Part shown: piece by piece, positions 22,861-34,309 of the stretch | Numbering within the stretch: position 1 is the stretch's first letter | How the letters are laid out: the number at the start of each line of letters is the position of its first letter | Assembly (NCBI GenBank): GCA_009763385.1 | Contig: CM019826.1 | Span: forward strand, 82,097,942-82,161,941 | Source of the DNA: Coix lacryma-jobi var. lacryma-jobi | Lineage: Eukaryota > Streptophyta > Magnoliopsida > Poales > Poaceae | Length of the DNA stretch: 64,000 nucleotides | Reading direction: 5' to 3' | Notes under the pieces: generated by a model | Told to the model about the DNA's origin: nothing | Seen by the model: the letters and a program-made list of their open reading frames with translations, nothing else | The model's database searches: none | Made by a program: the position numbers and the translations under genes

Positions 22861-23908
22861 AAAGAGTTCAATTCCTTTTAGGTACGCAAATCTTTTTGGG
22901 TCCTCCAAGGTTAGTCGCCAAGCTCTTGGGCACCCAAATTGCCTTCTTCTTTGGGCCAACCATGGGTGCACCAATGTACTTAGCCTTCACACCATTAGTG
23001 CCCTTTGTAAGCATATAACAAGAATCAAGTCTAATAGATGAAACATGAGCGTTCTTGTTCTTGTTCTTGTTAAAGCAATTTTGCTCTATATGCCCGGATT
23101 GCTTGCAACTATGGCAAAACCGACCATTGCTCTTCACAAAACAAGTCTTGTGAGTAGCAAAGGCCGCCTTGCCCTTCTTGGGGGTATAGCCAAGTCTCTC
23201 CTTGTTGAGTGGACACCTTTGGCTACCCAAGCACATTAGTAAGCAGGCATCTCCACCATAGGCATTGCCTAAGGCATGAGTGAGCTCAACAACCTTGTTC
23301 TTAAGGTTCTCATTCTCTACCACTAATGATGAATCACAAGTAGTAGAAGTAGGCATTTTAGTTGAGCTAGATGATGATGATGCATTGGTGGGAGCAACAA
23401 TAATAGGAGCATAAAATGATTCATCATGTATATCACAAGTAACTCCTACATTGCATGTCTCTACAACATCCTCAATCTTACTTTGATCGAGGAGGGAGGA
23501 GTGGGCTTCCTGAAGCCTTGTGTGAGCTTGATCAAGCTTCTCATGGGCTTCCACTAGCCTCTCATGAGTGAACTTGAGCTCATCAAAGGATTGCTCAAGA
23601 GCCTTATTGGCCTTGCGCAATTCTTTGCACTCCTTCCTCTTAGTCTCATTGTAAGAGTGAGCATATTGTAGCATGCTCATGAGGTCCTCCTTTGAGTACT
23701 CCTCATCATCATCACTCTCACTCTCGATCAGTTTCACTCTCATCGGATGATACCTAAGTGGCCTTAGCAATGAAGCATGTCGATGGAGTGTTGAAGATAG
23801 AAGGCTTGCTTGAGATAGCAAGACTAGCCATAGCCTTCTTCTTGGTGGTCTTCCTCTCATCATCGCTAGAGTCATCATCATAGCTTGAGGAAGCATCACT
23901 ATCCCATG
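22861..23908 (-). pseudogene. gag: E2 gag, C-terminal part
   Basis: The segment encodes an acidic/serine stretch, a long coiled coil with heptad-like repeats (about 23700-23480; EECKELRKANKALEQSF-like) and a CCHC knuckle, CHSCKQSGHIEQNC, near 23095. It ends just before the protease with the conserved GPKK..VPK motif. A frame change occurs near 23755. It joins the 29225-29644 piece across E4. Confidence 0.85.
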
Positions 23909-26545
23909 TGAAAGGTCCTAGTTTGGTTTTGGTAATTGAGTGACAACTTTAGGTGGACTAATTGTGTTTATGTGAGATACATAGGAGATTAGTCCACAGG
24001 TACATGTGTGTGAGCACTTGAGCCATGGAGGTGAATGGCTTGGACTTGATGTAAAGCTCACACATGTGATGATCATGGAGGAGCTTAATGCACATGAAAC
24101 ATGACATGTGGTCATATGGCTAAGATGGTGAAGATCAAGGCAAGACATGGCTTGATGGACCGGTTGCGAAGGTGAAGGGCAAGTTGGAGGCTTTGAAGTC
24201 GTTGGTACCGAGTGTCGGGAGGCTTAAGCAAGACATGGCGCCGAAGGACCGAAGCAATGGTGAAGAGCAAGTGAGGTCAAGATCGATGGATCATGGAGGC
24301 CATGTGATGATATGAAGTGCATCATATCATTTGGAGATAGGTTGGTGCATGTGTTGCATCAACACCGAAGGAGATGGAATGGAATGGAATGTGCAAGACA
24401 AAGGTATATCTGTAGGGCATTTCATTTCACCGGTCATAGGTGAGTAGAGAAGTTGATGACCAGGTTCAGGATCGATGGCCATACTATCAAGGGGAGCAAA
24501 CTTGTTTGCATATCGGTCTTCTAGTGCCACTTGAGCGATCTAACATTGCGTTGTTACTAGGATCGAATGGCGTGGTGAGAGCAAGTGAAAATCCTTTTGA
24601 AAAATGTTTGTGAAAATGCTAACACACATGCAAATGATGGTATACACTTGGTGGTGTTGGCACATTTGCAAAGGAGAAGAAGTTTGGAGAAGTTTCGGAG
24701 AAAGCTTTGGTTGAAAAAGTGAAGCAATGGATCTTGGATTGGAAAACTGTACTAATCCTTTGTGCTTTGGATCTTGTATTCATGTGGGTTGTGTAGCCCT
24801 CTGAATAAGCTTTCCAAAATGTTCAAGATCATTGAAATAGGAGTTCGGAGCTAAGAGTTATGGCCGTTTTAGCGAGGAGTTCAGGATGCTGCAGTCGGTA
24901 GTACCGACCCTACTACCGACCCCTGTGCGCAGCGCGCAAACTCTCTGTTCGGGAGACGGTTTGGCGTACCAGTAGTACCGCCATAAGGCCGGTAGTACTG
25001 GGCCATGGTAGTACCGACCCTAGGGGTCGGTAGTACCGAGGTTTGGAGGAAGTTTAGGAGCGTTCTGTGTGGGGAAGATTTGGCCTACTGGTAGTACCGC
25101 TATAAGGCCGGTAGTACCGTGGCCGGTAGTACTGACCCTACTACCGACAGTGTTAGGAAGGCGATTCTAACAGTCTTTTGGACCACCGGTAGTACCGACC
25201 CTTTGGTCGGTAGTACCAACCGTGGCTGTGAGAGCTCGGGAAAAGGGGAAAACGGCTAGTTTGTGGCTCCCCTCTATAAATATAGGGGTGGTCGGCCCTT
25301 GGATAAGGTTGAGCACCTTCGGGACTTAGTGTCCTTGTGTGAGTGTGCTTAGGAGCCCTCTAACTCGCATGTGCTTGCTAGTGCGCGAATCTTTGCGAGA
25401 GAGCGATTCTAGTGCATTGCATTGAGAGATAGTATCGAGTGGCACTAGGTGTTCGAGTTGCAAGCCGGTGGTGCTTATTACTCTTGGAGGTTGCCACCTC
25501 CTAGACAGCTTGGTGCTTGTCTCCGTCGTGAAGCCCACGTGAAGATTGTGCGTGGCTCCAGAGAAGCTTTGTGAGGGGCATTGTGCTCGCCCCGCGGGAG
25601 ATCGCGAAGAGCAACTCTAGTGGAAAGAGGCGTGAAGAGCGCCAAGTGGTCCAGCCGGATCAAAAGCTAGAGCTCTTGGTGAGCCCTCCATCGTGGAGAG
25701 GTTGGGTTAGTGTCACCACTAGCAAGAGGATCGGCGGCAACCTTGGACTTGCTTCAACGGGGACTAGCTTGGTGGCAACCAAATGAACCTCGGGATAAAA
25801 TCTTGTGTCCCTGTCTCTTGTTGCTCTTATTGTTCTTGCTTCCTTGCATATTACGCTTGTTTGTGTTCTTCGTGTTCTTCCTCCCTCCTTCACTCTATCT
25901 TAGGTTGGGAAGACTCGATCTACCGTTTGGCAAGGAACCAAGACTTGGGGAAGCTACAATCATCATCTACATCATCTAAGGAAGTGGGGTAATTGCTAGA
26001 TCCAAGATTGCATCTCATCCATTTCGATTTCGTAGCTCCCTGCAGGTGCTCGGTAATACCCGCCGAATAGCCCGGTAGTACCGGTGTCGGTTGTACCGGC
26101 CTAGCAGCCCGATAGTACCGACTGCCCGTTGTTTACACTAGCTTGTATTGCAATACTTACTCTTCTGCTAGTGTTTAGTTTCTTAGTTTGTGTAGCTAAG
26201 TTGAGCTCTCTAATTTGGCTTGTGTAGCCTTGTTATTGAGCATTGCTAGTGAGCTTAGGTTTTGTGCTTTGCTTACTAGATTGTGTAGGAGCTCCCCCGT
26301 GTTTGAAGTACTAGTTGCATAGGTTTGTGTGGGCTTGCTTCTAGAATTGATTAGGTGAGCTCTAGCTAGCTCGACACCTTATTTGCTTTGTTTAGGATCT
26401 TTTGTAAGGTGTCATAGAGTATAGGTAGAGGGGTGTAGCCTTGGCTAGACCGATAGTTTTAATTCCGCATTTGTTTCAGTTAGCCGCTACGTTTAATTTT
26501 AAAAGGACTATTCACCCCCCTCTAGTCTGCCATCTCGACCCTTCA
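23909..26545 (+). repeat. E4 5' LTR, 2637 bp
   Basis: It begins TGAAAGGTCCTAGTTTGG and ends CGACCCTTCA, with TATAAATA at 25275-25282. Between 24894 and 25229, immediately upstream of the TATA box, lie many GGTAGTACCG motifs in both directions, including perfect inverted repeats with seven-base or longer arms around one base (GTCGGTAGTACCGAC). A second small cluster is at 26049-26122. Confidence 0.93.
24894..25229. repeat. GTCGGTAGTACCGAC palindrome array upstream of the E4 TATA box
   Basis: Clusters at 24894-24923, 24966-25041, 25089-25149 and 25191-25229 consist of GGTAGTACCG/CGGTACTACC cores extended by GAC or GGTC. The array ends about 45 bp before the TATA box. The cores differ entirely from those in the other LTR families, but the arrangement is the same. 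Confidence 0.9.
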
Positions 26546-26547
26546 AG

Positions 26548-26559
26548 TGGTATCAGAGC
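26548..26559 (+). other. E4 primer-binding site (initiator tRNA-Met)
   Basis: TGGTATCAGAGC lies two bases after the LTR end at 26545. Confidence 0.96.
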
Positions 26560-26593
26560 TAGGTCTCTCATTTGTGGTCTTCACTGACCCGAA

Positions 26594-28381
26594 ATGATGG
26601 CGACTTATGGGCTAGGCATTGATTGTCCACACATTCTTGATGGCACTCACTTTACACGTTGGAAAACTTGGATGATATGCAATTTCAAGTTTATTTGCCC
26701 TCAAATGTGCTGGATCGTAGATGTAGGCTTTTCTCATGTGTTGGATGAAACGAATCTAACTCAAGCACAAGAGAAATGCGTACATCCCGAGAGCCAAGCT
26801 ACTATTGCATGATGATATCTTTAGTGAGATCATGGATATGGAGTCCTCCCATAACATGTGGAAGTACCTCAATGACCAGTATGGGAGTGCCTCAAATGAT
26901 GATGATGTTAGTGAGCCCAAGGAAGAGGCACATGAGGATGACGAGCATGACCTCAACTTGGTGGTTGTGGAGGATTGCTCCACCTCATGGTCAAGTGATG
27001 ATGATGATGATCAATCCACAAGATCACTTGACAAGGATGATGGCTATGAGAGTGATGTCTCTACAAGCTCTCCCTCTAGACCACATTGCTTCATGTCACA
27101 TGGTGACACTAAGGTATCAATTGCAAATGTGGTTGTTGATTGTGATGATCCAAATGTAGAGCTTGTATGTAGACTCACCAAAGCTTTAGATAATGAGATG
27201 TCTAAAAATGCAAAATTGGAAAAAGAAAACTTATTTCTAAAGAACACATGTGAACAAGTGAAGCATCTACTTTATGATAGTACTTGTTCACATGAGGAGC
27301 TTAAATTGACTCATGAGGAACTATGTTGTTGCTCATGATAACTTGTAAAAGACCATGCTTTTCTCACTAAGAAGCTTTCTAATGTAGAAACTAAAACTAG
27401 TGAGAGCTCATCATTTGGGTCAAATGATCAATCACATATTTGCGCTAACCCATGTGATGTAGAGAAGAAGCATGTATCCACCTCTTGTGATGATTTATTA
27501 GCTATGCCATGTTCTTCACATATAGATGCTTGTTCTAATTCTTTGTCTTGTGAGACTATCCTTTTGAAGGAGAACAATGAGCTCAAAAATGAAGTGAAGA
27601 ACTTGCGGAACAAGCTAGAGAGGTGGTGTAGATCAATGGTCACCTATGAGCACATGATGAAGAATCATAGAAGCTATGGTGACAAGAGTGGCATTGGCTT
27701 CAACAAGGGCAATGTCAAAGGCAACAGATGGGGCAAGAGAAGATATGAAAGAGAAATGAAGAAGCAAGAACAAGAAAAGTTATCTTATTTCATGTGCTAT
27801 CAGTGCCATGAGATGGGACATCTTGCAAATGCTTGCCCCAACAAGAAGAAGCCCCAAGTTCAAATCAAGAACAACCATCATAATGGTGACTTCATGAAGA
27901 AGAAGAAAACAAGAAGGGTCGGAAGAGCAAGGCATCCAACTCACATTCAAGATGCCAAGATGATGATGAGCAAGAATGAAGAAAAGAAGAAGGATTTGGC
28001 TCACATCAAGTGTTATAGTTGTGATGGATTGGGCCACCTAGCTTCGGGTTGTCCAAACAAGCTTGAGGAGAAGGCTCAAGCAAACAAGAAGAAGCAAGGC
28101 AATGAGAAGCAACACATGAGCAAGGATGAAAAGGCTCAATCCAAGAGAAGTTGCTACTCATGTACTGGGAAAGGGGACACATTGCTAATTCATGTCCCCT
28201 AGGTAAAACTTCTAAGCCCATCTCAATTGATGATGATATTGTGCTTAGAAAGGATGACAATGGTATCTCATTGGTTGCTATTGCAAAACATCCCGCTATC
28301 CATACTAAGGCAATGCCTAAGTATGTTGCTCCTAACTTGAGAGGACCCAAACAAGTTTGGGTACCATCAAAAAGTGGATGA
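26594..28381 (+). pseudogene. gag: E4 gag pseudogene with three CCHC knuckles
   Basis: The start at 26594 opens a SIRE-type gag (HFTRWKTWM ... QMCWIVDVGFSHVLDE). A frameshift near 26805 is followed by a segment that appears shortened (MWKYLNDQYGS joined directly to an Asp-rich stretch). Then come a coiled coil, knuckle 1 (CYQCHEMGHLANAC), knuckle 2 (CYSCDGLGHLASGC) and a third one split by a one-base frameshift near 28170. The end (RGPKQVWVPSKSG) matches the point where protease normally follows. Breaks also lie near 27337 and 27500. Confidence 0.87.
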
Positions 28382-29132
28382 ATGTGTGTAGGTACCATGG
28401 CATTGTAGACTTGATTCAAAGTAATTTCATATTATTCATCATGTGATTGAGTCAAGTAATAAAGCTTATTGCTATTCTCATCCCAATGCCAAGTCAAGTG
28501 AAGTTAAGTCCAAGTGCTAAAACATACAAGTGCAAAAGATCAAGTTGTGGTGGTTGTTTGGAAATATTTGAAGGCTTGCAAATGGTAGAAGCTTGCTATT
28601 TGATGGTCATGAGCTACTAAGGTATATCTCTAGTTGATCATGTTATTTTAGATGCATATGAGTTGATTGAATTGGATATATATGCATATGATTGCTTGCT
28701 ATAAGATGACTGAATGGATAAATTTGCTTAGTGAACATGTTTGAGTTAGTTTGATTGGATATGTTCACAAGATGACCTTTAGTAAGTGGATTTTCATGGA
28801 CATATGTCTTGTGTTGATGTTCAAGCAAGTTTATCTCAAGTTTGATTCAATTTGAAGAAATATAGCTCAAATATAGAAATATGTCCAAAATCTGAAATCT
28901 GAGGTAGCTGTGATGATAGCCATGTTTGAGTGATCAAATCTGTTTGGATTGGCTTGAAATTTGGTACACATGCTCTACACTTATGGTATTAGTTGATGTG
29001 CAAAATTCATGATAATTGGATAAGTGATGCTTTGGTTTTGGAGTGGATCTTGTGAACACAAGTGCAGCAAGTTTCAGCATGTAGTAGTGTATAAAGATGC
29101 AAAATCTGGTCACCAAAACCATAATTTTCCGC
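28382..29132 (+). other. Unassigned 750-bp segment inside E4
   Basis: An A/T-rich stretch between the end of gag and the truncated 3' LTR. I find no RT, integrase, purine tract or LTR start in it and no credible ORF. It may be remnant internal sequence left by the deletion, or captured DNA. Confidence 0.5.
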
Positions 29133-29224
29133 AGTTTTAATTCCGCATTTGTTTCGGTTAGCCGCTATGTTTAATTTTAAAAGGACTATTCACCCCCCCT
29201 CTAGTCCGCCATCTCGACCCTTCA
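29133..29224 (+). repeat. E4 3' LTR remnant, 92 bp
   Basis: From AGTTTTAATTCCGCATTTG to the terminal CGACCCTTCA this matches the last 91 bp of the 5' LTR (26455-26545), with a few changes. The break with internal sequence falls at TTTTCCGCAG/TTTTAATTCCGCA, where TTCCGCA occurs on both sides. Confidence 0.92.
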
Positions 29225-29644
29225 CCATGTCACAACATAGGAACCACCCTTCTTCTTTTCCTTCTTCTTCTCTTTCTTTTCTTTTCTTTCTTTCTTGTCT
29301 TTCTTCTTGCTCTTCTTGTGATCATCATCTTCATCACTAGAATATGGACAATCCGCAATGAAGTGATCCTTACTGTTGCATCTATAACACCTTTTAGTTG
29401 TGGTTTTGGTTGCATCTCTTCTCTTTCTTGCACTATAACCCTTCTTCATGAACTTGCCAAATCTCTTGACAAATAGAGCCATCTATTCATTATCCATTTC
29501 ACTCAAGCTTGTGTTAGCTTCATCATCACTTTCCTCCTTCTTTGCTTTGCCTTTACTCTTGCTCTTGGAGGATGAAGCCTTGAATGCCACGGTCTTCTTC
29601 TTCTTCTCTTCCTCTTGGGCTCACCCATCCCTTTCCACATGGTA
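29225..29644 (-). pseudogene. gag: E2 gag, middle part with first zinc knuckle
   Basis: The translation gives KRFGKFMKKGYSARKR, a CCHC knuckle CYRCNSKDHFIADC, a run of Ser/Asp (YSSDEDDD) and a strongly lysine/glutamate-rich stretch. It reads directly into the acidic stretch at 23903 once E4 and one TSD copy are removed. Upstream of 29482 the frame is broken. E5 interrupts it at 29645. Confidence 0.88.
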
Positions 29645-32600
29645 TGTGTCGGGCCCTCATCCTGAGAGTCCAAACATCCCCATATTTGCGCCAGGATCAT
29701 GCACAAATATGTACGGGATCAACAGAAATGATATACAAATTTAAAGATAAATACCAAACTCTATTAATCTAGCGAATAAAAGGTTCATACAAAAGGGTAT
29801 GGGGTTCACACTTAGGTAGGTGATATATTACAACAGGGTCAAGGCTTTTATTTATATCACTTGACCAAAGCACACTACAGAGGTGGTTGCGTAACACGGT
29901 GCGGAAGCTACTAAGGCGGTAGTCGATGCGTAGCGGCGTCTATCCTCACAGGCAAGCTAGAGCGTAGGCGTAGACCCTATCCTAACGATTCCTCCATGAT
30001 CGTGGTCACTGTCACTAGTCCTCCTAGAAGTCCTCCTCGTTGTAGGTGGGTTCTCCTTCGTCTTCATAATCTGTGAGTCAACAACGGGTGAGTACATAGA
30101 GTACTCAGCAAGTCCTAGAGAGATAGCAAGATGAAAAGAGGGGTTGGGCCCTAGCAGAGTGTCATCCTTCTCGCTAGTTCCCGGTTAGTTTAGAAACATA
30201 GGCAACATTATCACAAGTTCATGGTTGTGCTAGTGCAAGAATTGTTATTAACCTAACCATAGGTGACCTCATCTCGGCGATTGCCCATAACCAAGGACGT
30301 GGCTATTCAAATAGGATTCAGGTAATTCTACTGTAGCAGATGTCCAATTTTCCCCACACGATGGAGTGAACTCGACCATGATCAGTGGCCTCATTTACTC
30401 CAACAAAGCTTATACCCGCGAGGACGCATCCATAGGGTCCATGTAACCATCACCACGGTTTACACAGCGGCCGGAAAACAAACCACGCATGGTCTAACTG
30501 GCCAAAACAATATCATGAGGGGCTAGCACACGGCCCAACAGGAATTTAACGTGGAGGATCACTTAGCAACCACGCCGACCGGGCCACGAGAGATCACTTA
30601 GCAGTCGTGCCTTCTCCTGTCAAACCGTTGTCTCCCGACCTCCAGGTAGGTGTTACACTTAGGCCTATCGGGTGTGAAATTAGGCCTACCCATATAGGCG
30701 TGTGGCTGGACGCGTTTCTGACCAAGTTTGGTGGCCTATGAAACTACTCAGTATGGCAAACAAGTGTCTCCTAGGTAGAGTCCCTCAATAGGCGAGTCTA
30801 CCCCAAGATGTTATATCCGCATATAAACATCCCCCACTTGTCCCCATCAATTCAGGTTTGCGTTAAGCACACGAACATATCACAGTTGCCCAATATTCAG
30901 TCAATTTTACCATACGATATTCCAATCATATAATCACCAGTGAGTGATTACTTATAGTAGATAAGAGTGGGGTTAGGACTTGCTTTCGTTGCAGCTCACA
31001 GTTCCTAATTCCTGGTAGTCTGGGTCGTCTTCTTCCTGGCAGTCGTCTCCTTCTTCCGATCGATCCGACGAAAACGATAAGCACAAACAAAGAAACAAAC
31101 ATCACAAGCAAACATATGTTGAGCAAAAGGGTTACTCTCAGGTTGGTTACTTTTGGATTATTTTTATAGAATTTTTAGAAGTGGTCTCATAATTTTCAGA
31201 GTTAAAACATGAGAGATATGATTTTTGTAAGTTTAAACATATAGGTTGGAAATTAATAACTATTTTCTATAATCATTTTTGGAAAACTAACTACTGAGTA
31301 AGATTACTGAGTGCATGTAGTATTTTTTGGAATTTTCCTGGAATTTTTCTCTAAAGGGAAATAGGATTTCTAGCCTCTTGTGTACACTAACCGGGTGCAC
31401 CTAGCGTTTTCCTATGCGACTGTGAGGAAGGGGTCCGTCGGTCCATGGCACTGTGCTGTGGTCTTGCACCCCGTGGTCACTGGTTCACGTGAACCAGGCG
31501 CACGGAAGGAGAGGGGAGAGTGAGGCCTTGACCGACAGCCACTGATGTGTGGGTCCCGTGTGTCGGCCTCTGGGATCGACGGCGTTGGGTGGCGCCGCCC
31601 TTGAGCCCGTCGGGAAACAGAGGAAGTTTTCCGTGTCCTCGCCGAAATCGGCCTTGCCGGCGGTGTGAACACCCCTCGGCTCCGTTCAGCCGTATAATGG
31701 TGCTCCACTCGCGTTCCCGCACTCGCCCTTCCGTTGGAGAGGAAAAATGAGGCACCGCGTGGGCCTCGGCGGCTCGCCGGAGCTCCCACGGCGGTGCCGC
31801 GTTGCCGTGGTGCGCAGAGGGGGGTCTTTCCACCCGTGCTTTGGCACATTAGGTGCGTTAGGATGTGCTCTATGTGCTAGTGTGTCCCAAACTCCCAGCC
31901 GTGCTCTAGATGGGGCTCGCCAAGAGCAATGTCGGTTCGGACAGCGGCTCCCATGGCGTCCAGTCGCCTCTGGCTGATAGAGGTAGAGGTAGGAAGGGGA
32001 AAAGAAAGGAGGTGGTTCGGTGAGGCTTACCCACGAACCAATTTGGCTCTCAAGACCTTCCCTGGCCTTCAATCGAGCTCGAGCTCGTCGGCAGTGGCGC
32101 AGCTCCGATTTGGGGGAAATCGGAAATTAGAGAAGTGGAAGGCGGTAGGGGTGGAATGTGAGTGTCTACGTGGTGGAGAGGTTCACTACGGAGCTTGGGG
32201 TAGTGTCGATTCGGGGTGAGGTGCCTTTTATAGGCCGATAGTGGCGGTGGCGGCCATGGCGGTTTGGAGATATTTCTCCTCCGCGTCGCCAGCGTGTCCC
32301 GAGTGTCTAGAGAGTTCTCCGGTCGCCGTACACTTCCCTCCGTCGTGTCCGCGCCGTGCTAGGTCGGTTCTTCGTGAGTTCTTGTCACCGCCATTAATGG
32401 CGCTCCCGTCAAGCCGCTACGGAGCTCACTACTCCTCCTCTCTTCTCTCTCTTTTATGTGCTGTCATGCCATGGAACAGGATGGCGGTGCCAGGGGATTG
32501 ACACGATGCGTCGGTCAAACTTTCGCGATTGTAAGCGGTAACAGCTCCGGATGGGCCATGGTGGTCGACTCGCTCTGCTTCGTCACGTCGTCCCGGAGGT

Positions 32601-33063
32601 GACGAAGCTGACGGCACGGCCCCACTTGTCATCCGTAGGGAGAGGGGAACGGAGCCGGTCTGGCTGGCGCTGCGCTCGCGCGGTGCTGAGGCGCGGCCCA
32701 CGCGGGGAGAGGCAGGGAGAGGAGTGGAGTGGGGAGTGGGCTGGGGGAGTTGAGCAGCTGCAGGTCGAGAGAGGGATTGAGGCCTGCTGTTGGTTTTTTT
32801 TCCTTTTCCTTTTCTATTTCTTTTCCCTTTTTCCTCCTTTCCCTTTGATTCAAATTCCTTTTTGGGTTTTGAATTTAAACTGGGTTTCCAAAAGTTTCCA
32901 ACTGAGTGTTATCTCTTGCCGAACACATACCACACAACCAAACAAGAAAAAGATTTGTTTTCCTATTTATTCTAATTATGTTTTCTAAAAGTTAAACTAG
33001 GTCAAGTTTTAATTTGGTTCAAATTTTTAGTGATTTTCAACACTTGGAAAATTAGGGGTGTCA
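29645..33063 (-). repeat. E5 3' LTR, about 3.4 kb
   Basis: On the minus strand it begins TGACACCCCTAATTTTCC at 33063, right after a purine tract (AAGGGGGTAGGTC), and ends near GGGCCCGACACA at 29645. A minus-strand TATAAAAG lies at 32225-32232, similar in context to the E7 LTR. The open frames in the GC-rich 31.4-32.9 kb part have no recognisable domain, and I regard them as LTR sequence. Confidence 0.85.
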
Positions 33064-33074
33064 GACCTACCCCC

Positions 33075-34309
33075 TTAAAAAGAATCCAGTCCTCGAGATT
33101 CGGGCCGTTCCTCAAATAGGTATGGAAATTCTCTTTTCAGATCTTCTTCTCTTTCCCATGTTGCTTCTGCCTCGGTATGGTTGCTCCATTGGACTCGACA
33201 AAATCTTACGGCCGTTCTCCTTGTTTGTCGGATGGCTATATCCAAAATCTTTACTGGCCTTTCTTGATACTGTAAGTCAGGCTGTAAGTCTACTACTTCC
33301 ATGGGTACTTGTTCTTCCGGTACTCGAAGGCTTCTTTTTAGTTGGGATACGTGGAATACTTCATGTACATCTGCCATTTCTGAGGGTAATTCTAGATGGT
33401 AAGCGACAGCTCCAATCTTCTTAAGCACTTTGTATGGTCCAATGTACCTTGGTGCTAGCTTTCCTCTGACCTAGAACCTTCGGGTTCCCCTGATTAGTGA
33501 CACCTTTAAGTATACAAAATCTCCAGGTTGAAATTCTAGCGGTCTCTTGTGTGTATCAGCATAACTCTCTTGTCAGCTTTGTGCTGCTTTTAAATTCTCC
33601 CGAGTCTTGGCTACTTGTTCCTCAGCATCATTTATCAGATCAGGTCCGAAGAGGGTACATTCTCCCACCTCAGACCACATCAAGGGGGTTTGACATTTCC
33701 TTCCGTATAGTGCTTCAAACGGGGACATTTTTAGGCTTGCTTGATAGTTGTTATTGTAGGAGAATTCGGCAAATGCTAAGCTTTGCTCCCAATCTTGTCC
33801 ATAAGTGAGTACACAGGCTCTCCGCATGTCCTCTAGTATTTGATTTGCTCTTTCTGTTTGCCCATCAGTCTGGGGGTGGTATGCCGAACTGTAGTCCAGG
33901 CGAGTTCCGAGTGCCTTATGTAAGCTCTTCCAAAACCTTGATGTGAACTGTGCCCCTCGATCTGACACAATTCGACTCGGAATCCCGTGTAGTTGGAGGA
34001 TGTTGTCGATGTATAGCCTTGCTAGCTGATCTCCTCTGTAGGTGGTTCTGACGGGGATGAAGTGTGCTACTTTTGTTAGTGTTTCTACTATTACCCATAT
34101 GGAGTCATGTCCTTTCTGTGTTTTGGGTAGTCCCACAAAAAAATTCATACTAATTTCTTCCCATTTCCGTTGGGGAATATGTAGTGGTTGAAGTAGTCCT
34201 GCGGGTCTTTGGTGTTCTGCCTTTACTCGTCGGCATGTATCGCATCTGGCTATATAGTCCGCAATATCCGTGTTTTCAGCTTGTTCCACCAATATCTTTG
34301 TTTTAAATC
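33075..34309 (-). pseudogene. pol: E5 integrase (core, C-terminus) and chromodomain
   Basis: A single frame with stops at about 33573 and 33471. It shows CDTCRRVKAEHQRPAGLLQP, then the core with SDRGAQFTS (second catalytic Asp) and TDGQTERANQILEDM (catalytic Glu). The first catalytic Asp, usually in a MDF motif, is Asn here (SMNFFVGLP). The GPY/F-type end (LELP ... HVSQLKRSLRVPEEQ) is followed by a chromodomain (ERPVKILDIAIRQTR ... VQWSNHTEAEATWE). The chromodomain places it among chromoviruses. E6 splits it just after HPGATKMYMDF. Confidence 0.92.

Larger units (their letters stand above)
23909..29224 (+). mobile_element. E4: gag-only copia-type element with truncated 3' LTR, TSD CCATG
   Basis: This plus-strand element is flanked by CCATG at 23904-23908 and 29225-29229. 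It has a full 2637-bp 5' LTR, a tRNA-Met PBS, and a gag region with CCHC knuckles, but no protease, integrase, RT or RNase H. The 3' LTR is reduced to its last 92 bp (29133-29224). Because the TSD is intact, the loss of most of the 3' LTR and probably all of pol happened after insertion. It must have relied on, or once had, pol functions. Confidence 0.9.
5538..29644 (-). mobile_element. E2: old SIRE/Maximus-like copia, the host layer of the nest
   Basis: This minus-strand element survives as 5538-7382, 8842-10199, 21473-23908 and 29225-29644, with the gaps filled by S1, E3 and E4. Joining the pieces gives the expected order (minus strand): gag with two CCHC knuckles, protease, integrase, RT, RNase H, untranslated tail, polypurine tract and 3' LTR. 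E3 and E4 each leave a perfect 5-bp TSD in E2 sequence, which confirms the joins. Its 3' LTR is cut by E1 and its gag by E5, so both ends are incomplete here. Every domain carries lesions. Confidence 0.9.

Noticed and set aside
31412..32988. Several 100-145 codon frames in the E5 LTR
   Set aside because: Overlapping frames on both strands in GC-rich LTR sequence, no recognisable motif.
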